Source: Dermatemys mawii
Taxonomy: Eukaryota > Chordata > Testudines > Dermatemydidae
Assembly: GCA_007922305.1 (NCBI GenBank)
Contig: ML677328.1
Location: forward strand, 6,098,540-6,162,539
Direction of reading: 5' to 3'
DNA length: 64,000 bases
The first letter of the stretch is position 1. Every line of letters starts with the position of its first letter. The notes below the pieces were generated by a model. That model was not told where the DNA came from, did no database searches, and was given only the letters and a program-made list of their open reading frames with translations. A program made the position numbers and the translations under genes. Below, one piece after another: positions 1 through 10,385 of the stretch.

Positions 1-534
1 ATAAGACTTGATGTAGCCCCTCTTTGCTCTTGGGTTTTCACTGTGGTAGACAAGCAAGGGCTTCAGCTTATAATTGCCTTCTGCATTTCCCCCAAGCAGA
101 AGGGTTAAGCTAACTTTTTGAGGCTTTGAATCCCGGAGCAGTCTTCTTGTCACGAGAAATATAAGTCTTCACTGGCATCTTCTTCCACTAAAGGCCCGTC
201 TCATCAATGTTAAAAACTTGTTTTGGAGAGTAGCCACCTTCCGAAACAACTGTGTTCAGCTGCATAGGAAACATTTCAGCTGCTTCTTCATCCACACTAG
301 CCATTTCTCCTGTGAGTTTTACAGTATGTAGATTGTCACGCTTCTGAAATCTGTGGAATCACACATGGTTAATATGGAAGGTCTCCTTTTCTGCTGTTGA
401 GCTCTCTTTCTTTCTTTCCTTTAAATTGTTATACAGGCTTTTGGTCTCCTGAGTCAAACTTAAACTCCCAGGCATTTTGTTTTCATGCAGGTCATCAATC
501 CAAGCAGCCAGCAAACGTTCCATCTTCTCTACTG
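1..534 (-). pseudogene. Tigger transposase, CENP-B domain and start of the DDE domain (truncated by window edge)
   Basis: The minus-strand frame from 534 reads TVEKMERLLAAWIDDL followed by a CENP-B-like helix, broken near 359. A later segment (about 240-1) reads VFNIDETG, then KTYISR and APGFKASK. These match the usual start of the DDE nuclease core, in which the Asp of the DETG motif is catalytic. An in-frame stop follows DETG(L), and there are further frame shifts, so the gene is inactive. The first residues of the open frame (to 574) belong to the nested element at 537-1265, not to the transposase. The remaining catalytic residues would lie left of the window. Confidence 0.72.
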
Positions 535-536
535 TA

Positions 537-1265
537 CGGGAAGTCTGCGGCTCCCAGCTTCCATCGGATGCCACTTATGACGCTCCTCAATTGACTGCCC
601 CTATGACTCGCTTTGCCCTTACGACAAAAGCTGGCAGGGAGAACACCACATATCACATGCTGAGTCTTAGCCAGTCACGGATTTCACAGTTCAAGCTTTC
701 TGTGCTAATCAAAAAGAAGCGGCAAGGCTACTCGGCAACAAGTTATCCTGTCTGTGGAAGCCAATCAGACAAGTGACTTCAAGCGACCCCCTCCTTCCAG
801 CTTCATTTATTATAACTGCAGTGCATCTGTGAACAGGGGTACGTCCAACATGTACAGCGCCTACAGTGAAATTTACAAGAAGAAGAGGAGAACATCTGTC
901 CGAACTTCCTAGGACACTTTCTTTAAGATTGCAGAGAAGTCTGCAGAGAAACCTACAGCCCAGTCTTCAGAGAAGCCCCCAGGCGAGAGCCCTTCAAAAA
1001 GTTCTGGAAAGTCAAAGCATATGTAACTTTATATGTTTATTTGAATGATGTTTACAAAATAAATGCATTGATGTTGCATCTATAATTCATTTAATACAAA
1101 AATCTGAATTACTGTGGTGAAAATAGTGTATCAAATCTAGGTTCAGGCACCAATCCTCCCTTTATACAACTGATTCCTATGGGAAAAGCGGATTTGACTT
1201 ACAATGTTTCTACTTACAATGCAATTCTGAGGAATGAATTGTGTCGTAAGTCTGGGGACTTCCTG
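537..1265. mobile_element. Nested pogo-like non-autonomous element with TA duplication
   Basis: The left end reads cgggaagtctgcggctcc. The reverse complement of the right end reads caggaagtccccagactt. The two align as imperfect terminal inverted repeats. Each end is bordered by TA (535-536 and 1266-1267), the duplication expected for Tc1/mariner/pogo elements. Removing the element joins the flanking transposase reading frame (residues QRSS to TVEKMER), which supports the boundaries. The right part (1144-1265) resembles the MER2/Tigger type of terminal sequence, with an internal hairpin at about 1211-1250. No transposase is recognised inside. Confidence 0.7.
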
Positions 1266-1329
1266 TACTGCTTCTCTGTTTCATTATCTTCATTGGTAAC
1301 AACTTCATAGCACTTCTAGAGCTTTGATG

Positions 1330-1500
1330 AATTCAATCAACACTCTTAAAAATTGAGTGTACTGTTGAAGCAGGCAAACCGAGAATATGAATAACATCAG
1401 CTGCATGCTCACCTCTTTCCATACACTTTATAACAGCCAATTTCACTTCTAACGTTATACTTTTACGTTGCCCTTTAGACACAGGCCCACTTTTAACACA
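1330..1500 (-). pseudogene. Tigger transposase N-terminus (psq helix-turn-helix)
   Basis: The minus-strand translation reads through KGQRKSITLEVKLAVIKCME and on to a segment resembling GLPASTVHSIFK. That is the psq/pogo-type DNA-binding helix-turn-helix found at the start of Tigger transposases, where it would bind the transposon ends. A stop codon follows shortly after the helix. The next transposase segment is displaced to 534-359 by the nested 729-bp element. No intact initiator region is visible. It is a dead fragment. Confidence 0.75.
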
Positions 1501-1799
1501 CTGAATGTGTTTTACACTCTTGATGGGTATAGGACAGTACCGTACTCAGGGCTGCCCCAACTCTTCCTGCGCCCCTCCACCCAAGCCCTGCCTCTTCCCG
1601 CACAGTTCCACCCTGTCCTCCGAGCGCCCTGTCCCTGCTCCTCTACCTCCTCGCCACTCCGCTTAACAGCTGATTGCGGCAGGCAGGAGGCACCGGAAGT
1701 GAGGGGGTGGAGTTGCTCATTGTCTCTGTGGCCCGCCGGCAGATGCAAGTATGGTAGTGTACAATAGGGGAACGTTTTCCATTTCACTTTGTTCCCGAT

Positions 1800-3107
1800 C
1801 CATGCCAATGATGCACATGCAGCTCAGGACCAACGTGAATCGGAACATGTTCCCCTGTTGATGAGCGATGGATATCAGAAACAATGGATAAGAGGGAGAC
1901 TATATACTGGAGAACCGCTGTACATATAAGGCAGCATAAATTAAACTATGACTTATTCTCAACAGTGTAATATTTATGGATTATTAAATAAAAATACAGT
2001 CACTTAAAAATTAAAAACACTCGTGTAAATGTAGAGCTGATTTGGGTGTTGTATAATGTAGCCATGTAAACCTCTTCCAGTGAGGCATCATGTTATACTA
2101 CAGAAGAGAAAAAAGACATTAAACAGATATTGGATGTGATAATTCACAAGCAGAGATCTGCTATGTCACATTTTGGCAAGGATGAATTTTTAAAACCAGG
2201 TCAAATATCAGGGGAGAAAGAGGTTTATAACACAAATGCTGACAGATCCTGAACTAGAAGATGCTTCTACAATTAAAGATTACCATAATGATATAGGTGA
2301 TCTTAACTGAGACCTTTACTAAGTGTGAGAAGAGAGGCATGGGGGCCCAAGAGCTTTGCAGCTGTTCAAGCAGATGTCCTTACTGGAGAAGAGCCATTTC
2401 TCAATGAAAGATGCAACACCTTAGCTACCAAACTTTGATTGTTGAAAATTTCCTTCCCTGGCTTTCCATGGTAGCATGACATCATTATCTGGTTTACGAT
2501 TTCTCTCTCCGTCTCTTCTTTTAAAATAAAAAACAAAAATGTTTTAAATACCCCTCTGCCACAGAAGGACCTTAAAAATACCAGGCATAACAAACCCTTA
2601 ACCATCTTTCAATTAATACGCTAAGTAACTTATGATGGCAAAAAAGATTTGGACAGATGAAATTATTCCCTCATTCATTTGCTACAACTTGCAGGTTGGT
2701 TAAATTCCCTGACGACTAACCCAGAAACCTCCTACTTTTCAGTACATTACCACCACCTTACTTTGGTCTGCAATGCAGCCTGTAGGATTTTATTTTTTTA
2801 AACTTCATCATTTATTTAAGTTTATTTCATAAACTTCAGAAACCTGCATCATTGTGCATATTTCTGAATACACTGGCAGCATAAATTATATTGCCCATAT
2901 GGTCCCAATCAAATCAGCAAAACAACTTCTGCATCCGCTTCCTACATTTTGTCATATCTACTGTATCACCCTAGGAATTTGTTCATAAAAGCCAAGTTTA
3001 GCAGAACACTGTCCATAAACCAAAGAGCACTGTAAATTTGTTCAGCACAAACTCATTTTCTGGAAAAAATATTGTGGTAACAGTTAGAAGAACTGCATTT
3101 TACTCCT
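1800..3107. other. Unannotated intronic/intergenic DNA
   Basis: AT-rich sequence with only short, family-less reading frames. No recognisable exon, RNA gene or repeat terminus was found. Confidence 0.5.
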
Positions 3108-3214
3108 GTTGAGCCAGATTCAGCCGTCAGATGTGTATGCAACTATTCTGAAGTCAATGGGAGCCATGCACATGCAACAAAGCACAGAAGCTGGCTCATA
3201 ATGGGCCAAATCCT
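3108..3214. repeat. Short palindromic interspersed repeat fragment
   Basis: Starts with gagccagattcag and ends with tgggccaaatcctg. The centre contains gaagtcaatggg, seen also in several other places in the window (36451, 37598, 54055). This is the form of a decayed fold-back miniature element. Family not assigned. Confidence 0.45.
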
Positions 3215-3895
3215 GTGACCTGTGAAAGGACCACACAAGCCTCCAAGTCAGCAAAACTGATATGTTCTGCTGGTTCGGGCACATCCCAGATGCCAAGAAG
3301 TCAAAGAGAGACACTCTTCTTCCCTCATCAGTGACGGCCCTATCTACAACACTGCACAGGAAGATGTGAGGACACTCTGCAACATAGAATGGAGGATTCT
3401 CCCAACTCCCAGAGAGAACCACTTTATAAAACATTTACTGTGTTAAGTACAGGGCCTAGATCTACTGTTTCCAACCAATGGTGACTCTGACATGGCAACA
3501 ATACCAACCACTGAGACATCCCTCTGTATTTTTGCTTCTGTCTCTATCATCACACATAAAATTTACTTTAACAAGTGCTTGGGTTATTTACAAAAATGAA
3601 GGGTCAAAATACAGATAATTTATATTCTAGTTTTTTGGTTTAAAAAAACAAAGCACATTAAAACAAGTAATTTTCTGTACACATATGCAAGATCTTAGGC
3701 TGAGCCAGTGAATACACTTGTATGTTGTACAATGTAGCTCCATTTTTTTAAAGCTGCAATTTAACCTTAACAAGGCCTTAATTTCCAGAAAGTTTTGAGC
3801 ACCTGCATTCAAGTTCCATTATGCTGTCTCATGTTGGGCACCTGAAAATTGCTAAACACCTTGGAGAATGTAGGTAAGGCTGCTTTTACAAAACA
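3215..3895. other. Unannotated DNA left of the hAT relic
   Basis: No gene or clear repeat recognised. It may include diverged 5' parts of the hAT relic that starts at 3896, but no match could be shown. Confidence 0.4.
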
Positions 3896-4372
3896 CAGGT
3901 CCATGATGATGACAAATTCTGCTTGATAATGATCCAAAGCAGAGCAGACCAACACATGTTCTTTTTCATCATCTGAGTCAGACGCCACCAGCAGAAGTTG
4001 ATTTTCTTTTTTGGTGGTTCAGGTTCTGTAGTTTCCACATTGGAGTGTTGATCTTTTAAGACTTCTGAAAGCATGCTCCACACCTAGTCCCTCTCAGATT
4101 TTGGAAGGCATGTATTGGAAGGAATGTTCTTAAACCTTGGGTCGAGTGCTGTAGCTATATTTAGAAATCTCACATTGGTACTTTCTTTGTGTTTTGCCAT
4201 ATCTGCAGTGAAAGTGTTCTTAAAACAAACAACATGCTGGGTGATCATCAGAGACTGCTATAACATGAAATATATGGCAGAATGCGAGTAAAATAGAGTA
4301 GGGACATACAATTCTCCCCCAAGGCGTTCAGTCACAAATTTAATTAACACATTTTTTAACAAGCGTCATCGA
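3896..4372 (-). pseudogene. hAT transposase middle segment (inverted block)
   Basis: Read on the minus strand, this block resembles the hAT transposase region before the dimerisation domain. It includes a stretch reading NVETTEPEPPKKKI followed, in a shifted frame, by LLVASDSDDEKEHV. The acidic and proline-rich linker is typical of turtle-type hAT elements that I recognise by form. Several stops and frame changes are present. The neighbouring dimerisation segment is on the opposite strand, so the original gene has been rearranged as well as mutated. Confidence 0.62.
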
Positions 4373-4582
4373 CATATATGCATGACCTCTGGAAGGGTGG
4401 CCGAAGCACGAAGGGACATATCTGGCATATAAATACCCTACAATGCCAGCTACAAAAGTGCCATGTGAATGTCCGTTCTCCTTTTCAGGAGACATTATAA
4501 ATATTAAGCAGGCAACATTATGTCCGGCAAATATAAACAAACTTGTTTGTCTTCGTGATTGGTTGAATAAGAAGTAGAACTG
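4370..4582 (+). pseudogene. hAT transposase C-terminal dimerisation domain
   Basis: The plus-strand translation near 4450-4582 reads PCECPFSFSGDIINIKQ and then ANINKLVCLRDWLNKK, followed by a stop codon. This matches the usual hAT C-terminal pattern, in which a variant of CERLFS...SGDI is followed by NVNKLVCL and a short charged end. The region normally mediates dimerisation of the transposase. Upstream frames are broken by stops. The stop at about 4580 is followed by the AT-rich tail that continues to the element terminus. Confidence 0.7.
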
Positions 4583-4965
4583 AGTGGACTTGTAGGCTTC
4601 TACACTGTTTTGTTTTTGAGGGCAGATATGTAACAAAAAAAATCACCATTTGTAAGCTGCACTTTCTCGATAAAGCGATTGCACTACAGTACTTATATGA
4701 GGTGAAATGAAAAGTACTATTTCTTTTATAATTTTTAGAGTGCAAACATTTATAATCAAAAATAATACTGTAAAGTGAGCACTGTGCACTTTGTACTGTG
4801 TTGTAATTGAAATAAACATATCTGAAAATATAGAAAAACATCCAAAATATTTAATGAATTTCACTTGGTATTCTATTGCTTAATAGTGCAATTAAAACTG
4901 CTATTAATCATGATTTATTTTTTGAGTTAATTGTGTGAGTTAACTGCAATTAATTGACAGTCTTA

Positions 4966-7310
4966 CTTCTGACAAAAGACTAAGGACCTTAATTTGGTAT
5001 TTCAGCCTACCCCTGAAGTCCTCTTCCCATTCATTTGAAATCAGAGATACTCATAGCTCCATAGTTTGATAACAAAATGAGAATAAAATTGCTTGCATGT
5101 CCCATGCAAACATCCCCTCAGCTAGTTCTGGCAAAGCAATTTTATTCTCTATTACAGTTGATAAACCAAAGCTAAGTGTTTTATCTGCTTTAAAACACAG
5201 CTGTGTAGAAACACAATCAACACAGACCATTAGGTAATATCTGAGAATCTCAGATAGAACCTGCTTTGCATGGCAGTCGGAGAGAAGCTATAGGACAGAC
5301 TTTTTAAAACTGCGGGCACATGTTTGTGCATAGAAAACTGTATATGTGACCATATCAGTGAATGTGATTACTCTGATTGCGTTGTGTACATGCCTAGTTA
5401 AGTCCAATTCTTTTTAGTATGCAACTATGCTATGGGTATGCATGACTGCAGTAACTGTGCATACATTTTGCATATCCAAATGCCTCATTTCATTTTTTAA
5501 AATGAGGCTCAATCTGTCTTGAAACTAAGTAGCTTTGAAATTCTGTTTTGAAAACCTATTTTGAACTCTCACAGCAGAAAGAGGGTTAAAGTTTCAACAG
5601 GTTGTGAGTTAACAATCTTTACAAGTATAGACATATGAAGTTCTTACAAATACTTTCACCTCGTCCTGAGAAAGGTCCCTGTTAATCAATCAGTCTCCCA
5701 AACACCTGTGTGCTCAGCCACTGTCTCCCTCAGTTAGACCGACACTATTTGCATATCTTTTGTGATAAGGTAAGGTAACAAGGATACACAATACCCATAG
5801 CCTTGAAAACCTATCGGACTCTGGGGAATTCATGCTGAAGTCCAAAGACAAACATGAAACTAAGCACTCTATTCTGTCTCTGAAATCTAGGTACAAACAA
5901 TCATTTTCAAGACCAAATTACTAGTGAACTACATAATATAAAGGTGACCTTTGAAAATTTGCCAATTGCCTTAGATAACTAAGTCAATATTTGCAGCTGG
6001 ATAACCCACCCCCAGTAATAAAGGTATTACCTACAGTAAGTATAGGCAAGTAGGAGATGAATACTGTAGATAATGAGCAAACTGTAGCCATTTATTTTAG
6101 TTGCCAAGTGTTTAAAAGGGCCACTAATTGCTGATATAAATGACAGTAATAATTTTTTTAATGTTAAGCTAGCTTTAAGACAAAATAATCAAGCATGTTC
6201 TTAACTTATCTGTAGAGCTAAAGTATTGCTAAAAATATGCTCTATAAAACTGCCCATTGTTCACGGTACTATAGAGTTGTTATGAATGCAGCAGGTAGTT
6301 GATGGATTTGATAGACACTTGCTTTTGGAATATTGACTTGAAAAGAAAGCAATGCCTATATGATGTAGTCCCTGCAAAAAGGAAAAGAAATACAATCTTG
6401 GAGGGGTTTCTAAATGGCCACAAGATGTCCTCATTTTTATATAAAACACCCAGATGGATAACAGTACAGCTGGTTGGCAGTCAGTAGTGTCATACCACCA
6501 CAAGTAAATACCTGTCAAAGCAGACCAAAATTTTCTGGCAGAGAAGCAGGCTGCTGTTTTTCAGAGGAAATTCAATACTGTACCTCACTGCAGTTGCTAC
6601 AGGGCTATGCTCCCTGTCTGAGTCTTAATTTGAATAAACCTGGAAATGCTTTCTTGCAAACTTTCAGATCTGTTCCCTGACCCGTGAAAGGTCCCCTGCT
6701 TTTAGTAGTGCTCCAACAAGAGGGGTCTCAAGCCTGAAATTTTGCTGGGTTCTGGCCAGTTGGTTTAATGAAATTTCACTTGCATTGTTGGGTTAGAGGT
6801 GACCTAGAATACACTGCTCCAACTCTGTGCACAATGAAATCTCATAACTCATGAGATCTGAAGGTAGCCAACAACCTAACAGACTGATAGGGTTGCTGAG
6901 AGACTGAGATGGATTTCATAAAATATAGGAAGCCCTTTTGGTGATTAGGGGAGACAGAGTGGAGAACTACTGTAAAAAGATTTTACCAGAATCAGGTCAC
7001 CTATACATCACACAAATACAGCAGCATCTCCTTCATTTGAACTGTGATAAGGAGAAACATCATTTATAGAGAAGCAGAATAAAAGTTCCTGATTGTTTTA
7101 AGGCATTGCAATGTGCAAACATCAATTCAGATAGCAGTGAAGAGTGAAAATTAAAGGTTCTATGGTATGAGGGTCCCAAAGTAAAAGGAGTCCCAGTTTA
7201 GCAGGGTAGGCTCGGCCAAATCTCTTGAGAACTGGTTATAACTCAGTCAGCTGACTGGTGACCCTGCAATCTCTCTCAGCTCTGTCTCCTCAACCTGAAT
7301 ATCCCTCTGT
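4966..7310. other. Unannotated intronic DNA
   Basis: AT-rich, without recognisable exon, RNA gene or repeat terminus. The short reading frames present (for example 6261-6518 minus and 6474-6680 plus) have no family resemblance. Confidence 0.5.
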
Positions 7311-7415
7311 CCAGATCCGAAGAAGAGCTCTGTGTAGCTTAAAAGAATGTCTCTTTCACCAACAGAAGTTGGTCCAATAGGAGATATTACCTCACCTACC
7401 TCATCTCTCTAATAT
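7311..7415 (+). mobile_element. Penelope-like element 3' tail
   Basis: Contains gaagagctctgtgtagctt, then tttcaccaacagaagttggt and gagatattacctcacc. The same tail occurs in reverse at 14378-14490, next to a GIY-YIG domain remnant. That assigns this orphan tail to the same Penelope-like family. No coding part is attached here. Confidence 0.65.
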
Positions 7416-8345
7416 CGCTTGCTCACTCACTGCTTTCCTACTTCAGAGTCTGGACACCCTTCTCAATACAGAGGTCCCTTTGTATCTCTGTTCCATACAT
7501 AATTCAGAATGGAATTATGGAAGACTTTACACAGAAATAATATTAAAAAGTAACTGGACTCGGCAAATATAAGGAAAATCAGTGTCACCTGGAGCTCAGA
7601 CATAGATTCTACAATGATGGCGGGTGTACAAATATTACATCATCATCCTTGAAAAGTGTCATTTTATATTATATTTGGAAAGAGGTCCCTTTGAATTATA
7701 TTTTTACTTTATTGTTGATCAATCATAGGGTATCTTTAAAAAGAAATATAGTATTAGAAATATGGTACAAAATTCCATTTTCCAGGTCATGGCATAGCAA
7801 TCTTTTCTTTTATGCCGCTGCTCAGTGTGAAATTAACAAGGAGTTCTGTGTCCAGATGACATATGAAAGGGCAACTGGTGGGGGGAAATGAAAGCATTTT
7901 AGGGGTAAAAGGGTTGTGCTGGGCTGGAGGGAGAAGAAGGTTGTGTGAGGTAAATTCCAGTTTAAACTAAACACCTGACACCTTAATTAAAACCCGAAAT
8001 AAAGCTCCAGAGAGGTGTAACTCCAATAAGGATGATTTTGCGACTGGGTGTTTAACAATGTGAGACTCATGTTAACAGAACATAAATTTAACATTAATTT
8101 CCCCCTCTCATTTAGGCTGAAATGACATCATACTCTGGCAGTACTTTTTTTTTTTTTTTTAACTCTTTTTGTTAACTGTTTGTAAGCTTTAGGTACACAT
8201 AGCTGAAAACAGCTACAGGTTAGGATTTAAAACTAAAGGGATATGTTTTAAAGGTGTGACATGGAAGGACTCTGAATGAATCCTGATGTTTGTGAGTGGG
8301 ATTTGCGCTCATGGCTCCTGAGCACGATGTTAAAAACACATCCAA
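7416..8345. other. Unannotated DNA with a poly-T run
   Basis: No gene recognised. A long T run lies at about 8146-8160. The 80-codon frame at 7649-7891 has no recognisable domain. Confidence 0.45.
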
Positions 8346-8612
8346 GGGCTGGACTACACTGAAAACTTACATCGGCATACCTGTGTCTCTCAGAGATGTG
8401 AAAATATCACACCCAGAGAGACATAGCTATGATGACCTAACTCCTGGTGGAGATGGTGCTATGTGAACAGAAGGAATGATTCTTCCATCGACTTAGCAAC
8501 TGCCTCTCGGAGACGAGGTACATTAACTACAAGGACAGGAGAAGCCTCTCCTATTGTTGTAGTGGGGATCTAGACTGCAGTGCTGCAACTGTAGTGCTTT
8601 AAATGCAGATAT
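8346..8612 (+). mobile_element. Miniature inverted-repeat element, copy 1
   Basis: Begins gggctggactacact and ends near tagtgctttaaatgcagat. It has the same internal order as the neighbour at 8619-8900: a short inverted segment, then ggtcagcagaagaattcttc-like and ctgcctctcggagac-like blocks. The element has no coding capacity. It is more diverged than copy 2. Confidence 0.6.
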
Positions 8613-8618
8613 CGCTGT

Positions 8619-8900
8619 AGGCTGGTCTACACTAGAAAATTAGGCCGGTTTAACTATGTTGCTCAGGGGTGTAATAAATTCACACCCATGAGCAGCATTG
8701 TTAAGCTGACTTAAGTCCTTGGGTAGACAGCTCTAGGTCAGCAGAAGAATTCTTCTTTTGACCTAACTTCTGCCTCTCAGGGAAGAGGGTTACCTATAGT
8801 GACTGGAGAACCCCTTCTATCAACGTAGGTAGTGCCTACTCTGAAATGCGACAGCGGCACATCTGCTGCTACTGTAGTGTTTTAAGTATAGATGAACCCT
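8619..8900 (+). mobile_element. Miniature inverted-repeat element, copy 2
   Basis: Left end aggctggtctacact. The reverse complement of the right end is agggttcatctatact, so these form a terminal inverted repeat. A second fold-back lies inside (gctcaggggtgtaat against cacacccatgagcagc). It follows copy 1 in the same orientation with only a few bases between. Confidence 0.65.
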
Positions 8901-9958
8901 CAGAACCTTCACATTACCCTGCTAATGAGGTGTTAGCTTGGTGGCGGGTTCTGTTTCTAGCTCGTGGGGATGCTTACATCAGCCAACTGAACACCAAAGT
9001 GGACACCTTTGTGTTTTCTTATTTTCTAATCAGCTGCAACTTTTTAGCTACTGCTTTACAAATCCTCTGCTGTGAAAGCTAGCATATGTAAAAATAGTGG
9101 CTCTCCTTAGATATGAACAGGAAATGGCAGATACACACAGCAGAGAACCTGCGAACTGGTAGCCAAGTGTGGAGGTTTAAACCTTAAAACAAAATACCAT
9201 GCAATAGCAGTTAAAAGCTGCTTCTAGACAGAGCACTACGGCTTGGAGGAGGAGCTGAAAGTGGCACAGAAAAATAGTATGCGGTGCTTTTATCAAAGTT
9301 TTGGTACTTTTAAATTTGACAAGTCTTGAAATTGCAGGCTATGCAGAATAGTATCGAACGTAGAAACAACTGTTTTTAACAGCCCTCCTCCAAATCTCTA
9401 TCAACATATTGAACAACCTTAGAGATTCCTCCCACCGTGTTCTTTTATAACATTTTGCCTTGAAAAGTAGTCCAGTAGCATCAAAATATCAGATTCTCTG
9501 TAACCTCCCTGAATACCCAATACTCCACTAGACTTCAATGAAAGCATAAAAGCTGTAGGAACTTCACATAAAATAGCAAAATCTTCAGTAATCTACATTC
9601 TTTACAGAAGCAGAAATCAGATCCATCTATACAGGGAAAAAAGAAGAATAACAGAATTGAATTTCACCACACCAATCTGAGAGCAGCATTTTCCCTTCAT
9701 GTTGCTACAAGAAAGGCTAACCACTTAAACATCTCAGGCTAGATTGTGCCATTATTTAGCCATCAACTGCCCCTAAGCCTTCAAAGAGGCAATGCGTTAC
9801 ACAGCTCCAGGAGAAGCATAATTTCTTTAACACTGGTCCTTATGCACAGGGGAAGAGCAATTTGCTCCATCCATCCATATGCTACAGCTTGCACTTTTTG
9901 ACAACCTATCCATAGTTCAACTATGCTTCAAACGCACATTATTAAGACAAGTATTGGT
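8901..9958. other. Unannotated intronic DNA
   Basis: Nothing recognised. It lies in the inferred intron downstream of the BMPR1B exon. Confidence 0.45.
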
Positions 9959-10130
9959 CTAAATTTTCAAACTTGAATGCGACAAGTTAAGCCCCTAAAA
10001 TCTATATTTAGGCACCTTAATAAAAATGGTCTGATTTATAGATCACCCACCACTCCCGTTTAATTTTACCCTGGTTGCATTAAAGGTGCCTAAAGAGATT
10101 TAGATGCCTAACTTGACGCATCCAAGTTTT
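9959..10130. repeat. Palindromic interspersed repeat fragment
   Basis: Contains tctatatttaggcacctt and, in the opposite sense, aaggtgcctaaagagattta. The spacing is that of a decayed fold-back miniature element. It sits immediately downstream of the BMPR1B exon in gene orientation. Confidence 0.45.
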
Positions 10131-10190
10131 AAAATGTTGATTATGGTACATAACCTTCCCCCCAAAAATATCTGAAATACTAGTTGTCCC

Positions 10191-10196
10191 ATCAAC
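10191..10196 (-). promoter_or_regulatory. BMPR1B: Splice donor of the BMPR1B exon (weak)
   Basis: The exon ends CAG and is followed by gttgat on the minus strand. The GT is present, but positions +3 to +5 do not match the common GTRAG form. The position matches the known phase-2 junction after the TGC-AG codons in BMPR1B, as I recall it. Confidence 0.6.
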
Positions 10197-10356
10197 CTGC
10201 AAGTGCTGTCGACTGAGTCTTCTGGACAGTGGTGATTGCAGTGACACTGCAGTGGCTTCTGGGGAGGAGCAGGTGCCGTACTCTCACCATCTTCTTTTCT
10301 GTTCTCCAAGTTCAACTGTCCAGAACTCCGCAAATATGGTTTGTCTAGACCATTGG
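10197..10356 (-). CDS. BMPR1B: Exon of bone morphogenetic protein receptor type IB (extracellular domain)
   Basis: This 160-bp exon encodes the first part of the ligand-binding ectodomain of a type I BMP receptor serine/threonine kinase in the plasma membrane. The translation includes [14 protein letters not shown] and [16 protein letters not shown]. From memory these match BMPR1B (human KEDGESTAP and HHCPEDSV; chicken TAPAPPQK) much better than BMPR1A. The cysteines follow C-x-C-x3-C-x8-C, as in the first finger of the fold. The exon begins in phase 1 after ttctttcttttgtag and ends in phase 2 at TGCAG before gttgat. No in-frame ATG is present: where human and chicken have a methionine near the exon start, this reads Lys-Pro, so translation would have to start in an upstream exon. 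The transmembrane and kinase exons are not seen and should lie to the left, outside the window. Confidence in the family is high; expression cannot be judged. Confidence 0.87.
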
Positions 10357-10385
10357 CTACAAAAGAAAGAAGAAATGTAAGTTTC
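10357..10385 (-). promoter_or_regulatory. BMPR1B: Splice acceptor and polypyrimidine tract of the BMPR1B exon
   Basis: On the minus strand the exon is preceded by acatttcttctttcttttgtag, a strong pyrimidine tract ending in AG. A plausible branch-point sequence (aacttac) lies just upstream. This fixes the exon start at 10356. Confidence 0.75.

Larger units (their letters stand above)
1..1800 (-). mobile_element. Tigger/pogo-like DNA transposon relic (host of a nested insertion)
   Basis: The minus strand holds, in order, a psq-type helix-turn-helix (about 1497-1330), a CENP-B-type DNA-binding segment (534-359) and the start of a DDE domain (about 240-1). This is the usual domain order of Tigger/pogo transposases. 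The left side runs off the window. A GC-rich tract at about 1540-1740 lies on the 5' side of the transposase and may be its untranslated leader. The right limit is only estimated, because no terminal inverted repeat was recognised there. The coding part is interrupted by another element at 537-1265. Confidence 0.75.
3896..4965 (+). mobile_element. hAT transposon relic with an internal inversion
   Basis: The right part (4373-4965) is the 3' end of a hAT element on the plus strand: dimerisation-domain codons, an AT-rich 3' untranslated tail, and a terminus ending in taattgacagtctta. The left part (3896-4372) carries the preceding part of the same transposase gene but on the minus strand. Inverting that block in place would put its coding end directly against 4373. 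The 5' terminus of the element is not visible. Confidence 0.7.

Noticed and set aside
8141..8165. T run considered as a reverse-oriented retrocopy poly-A tail
   Set aside because: No gene-derived sequence adjoins it and no flanking duplication is seen.
1..10190. Next downstream BMPR1B exon (remaining ectodomain cysteines)
   Set aside because: I looked for the following ectodomain segment on the minus strand and found none. It probably lies left of the window.
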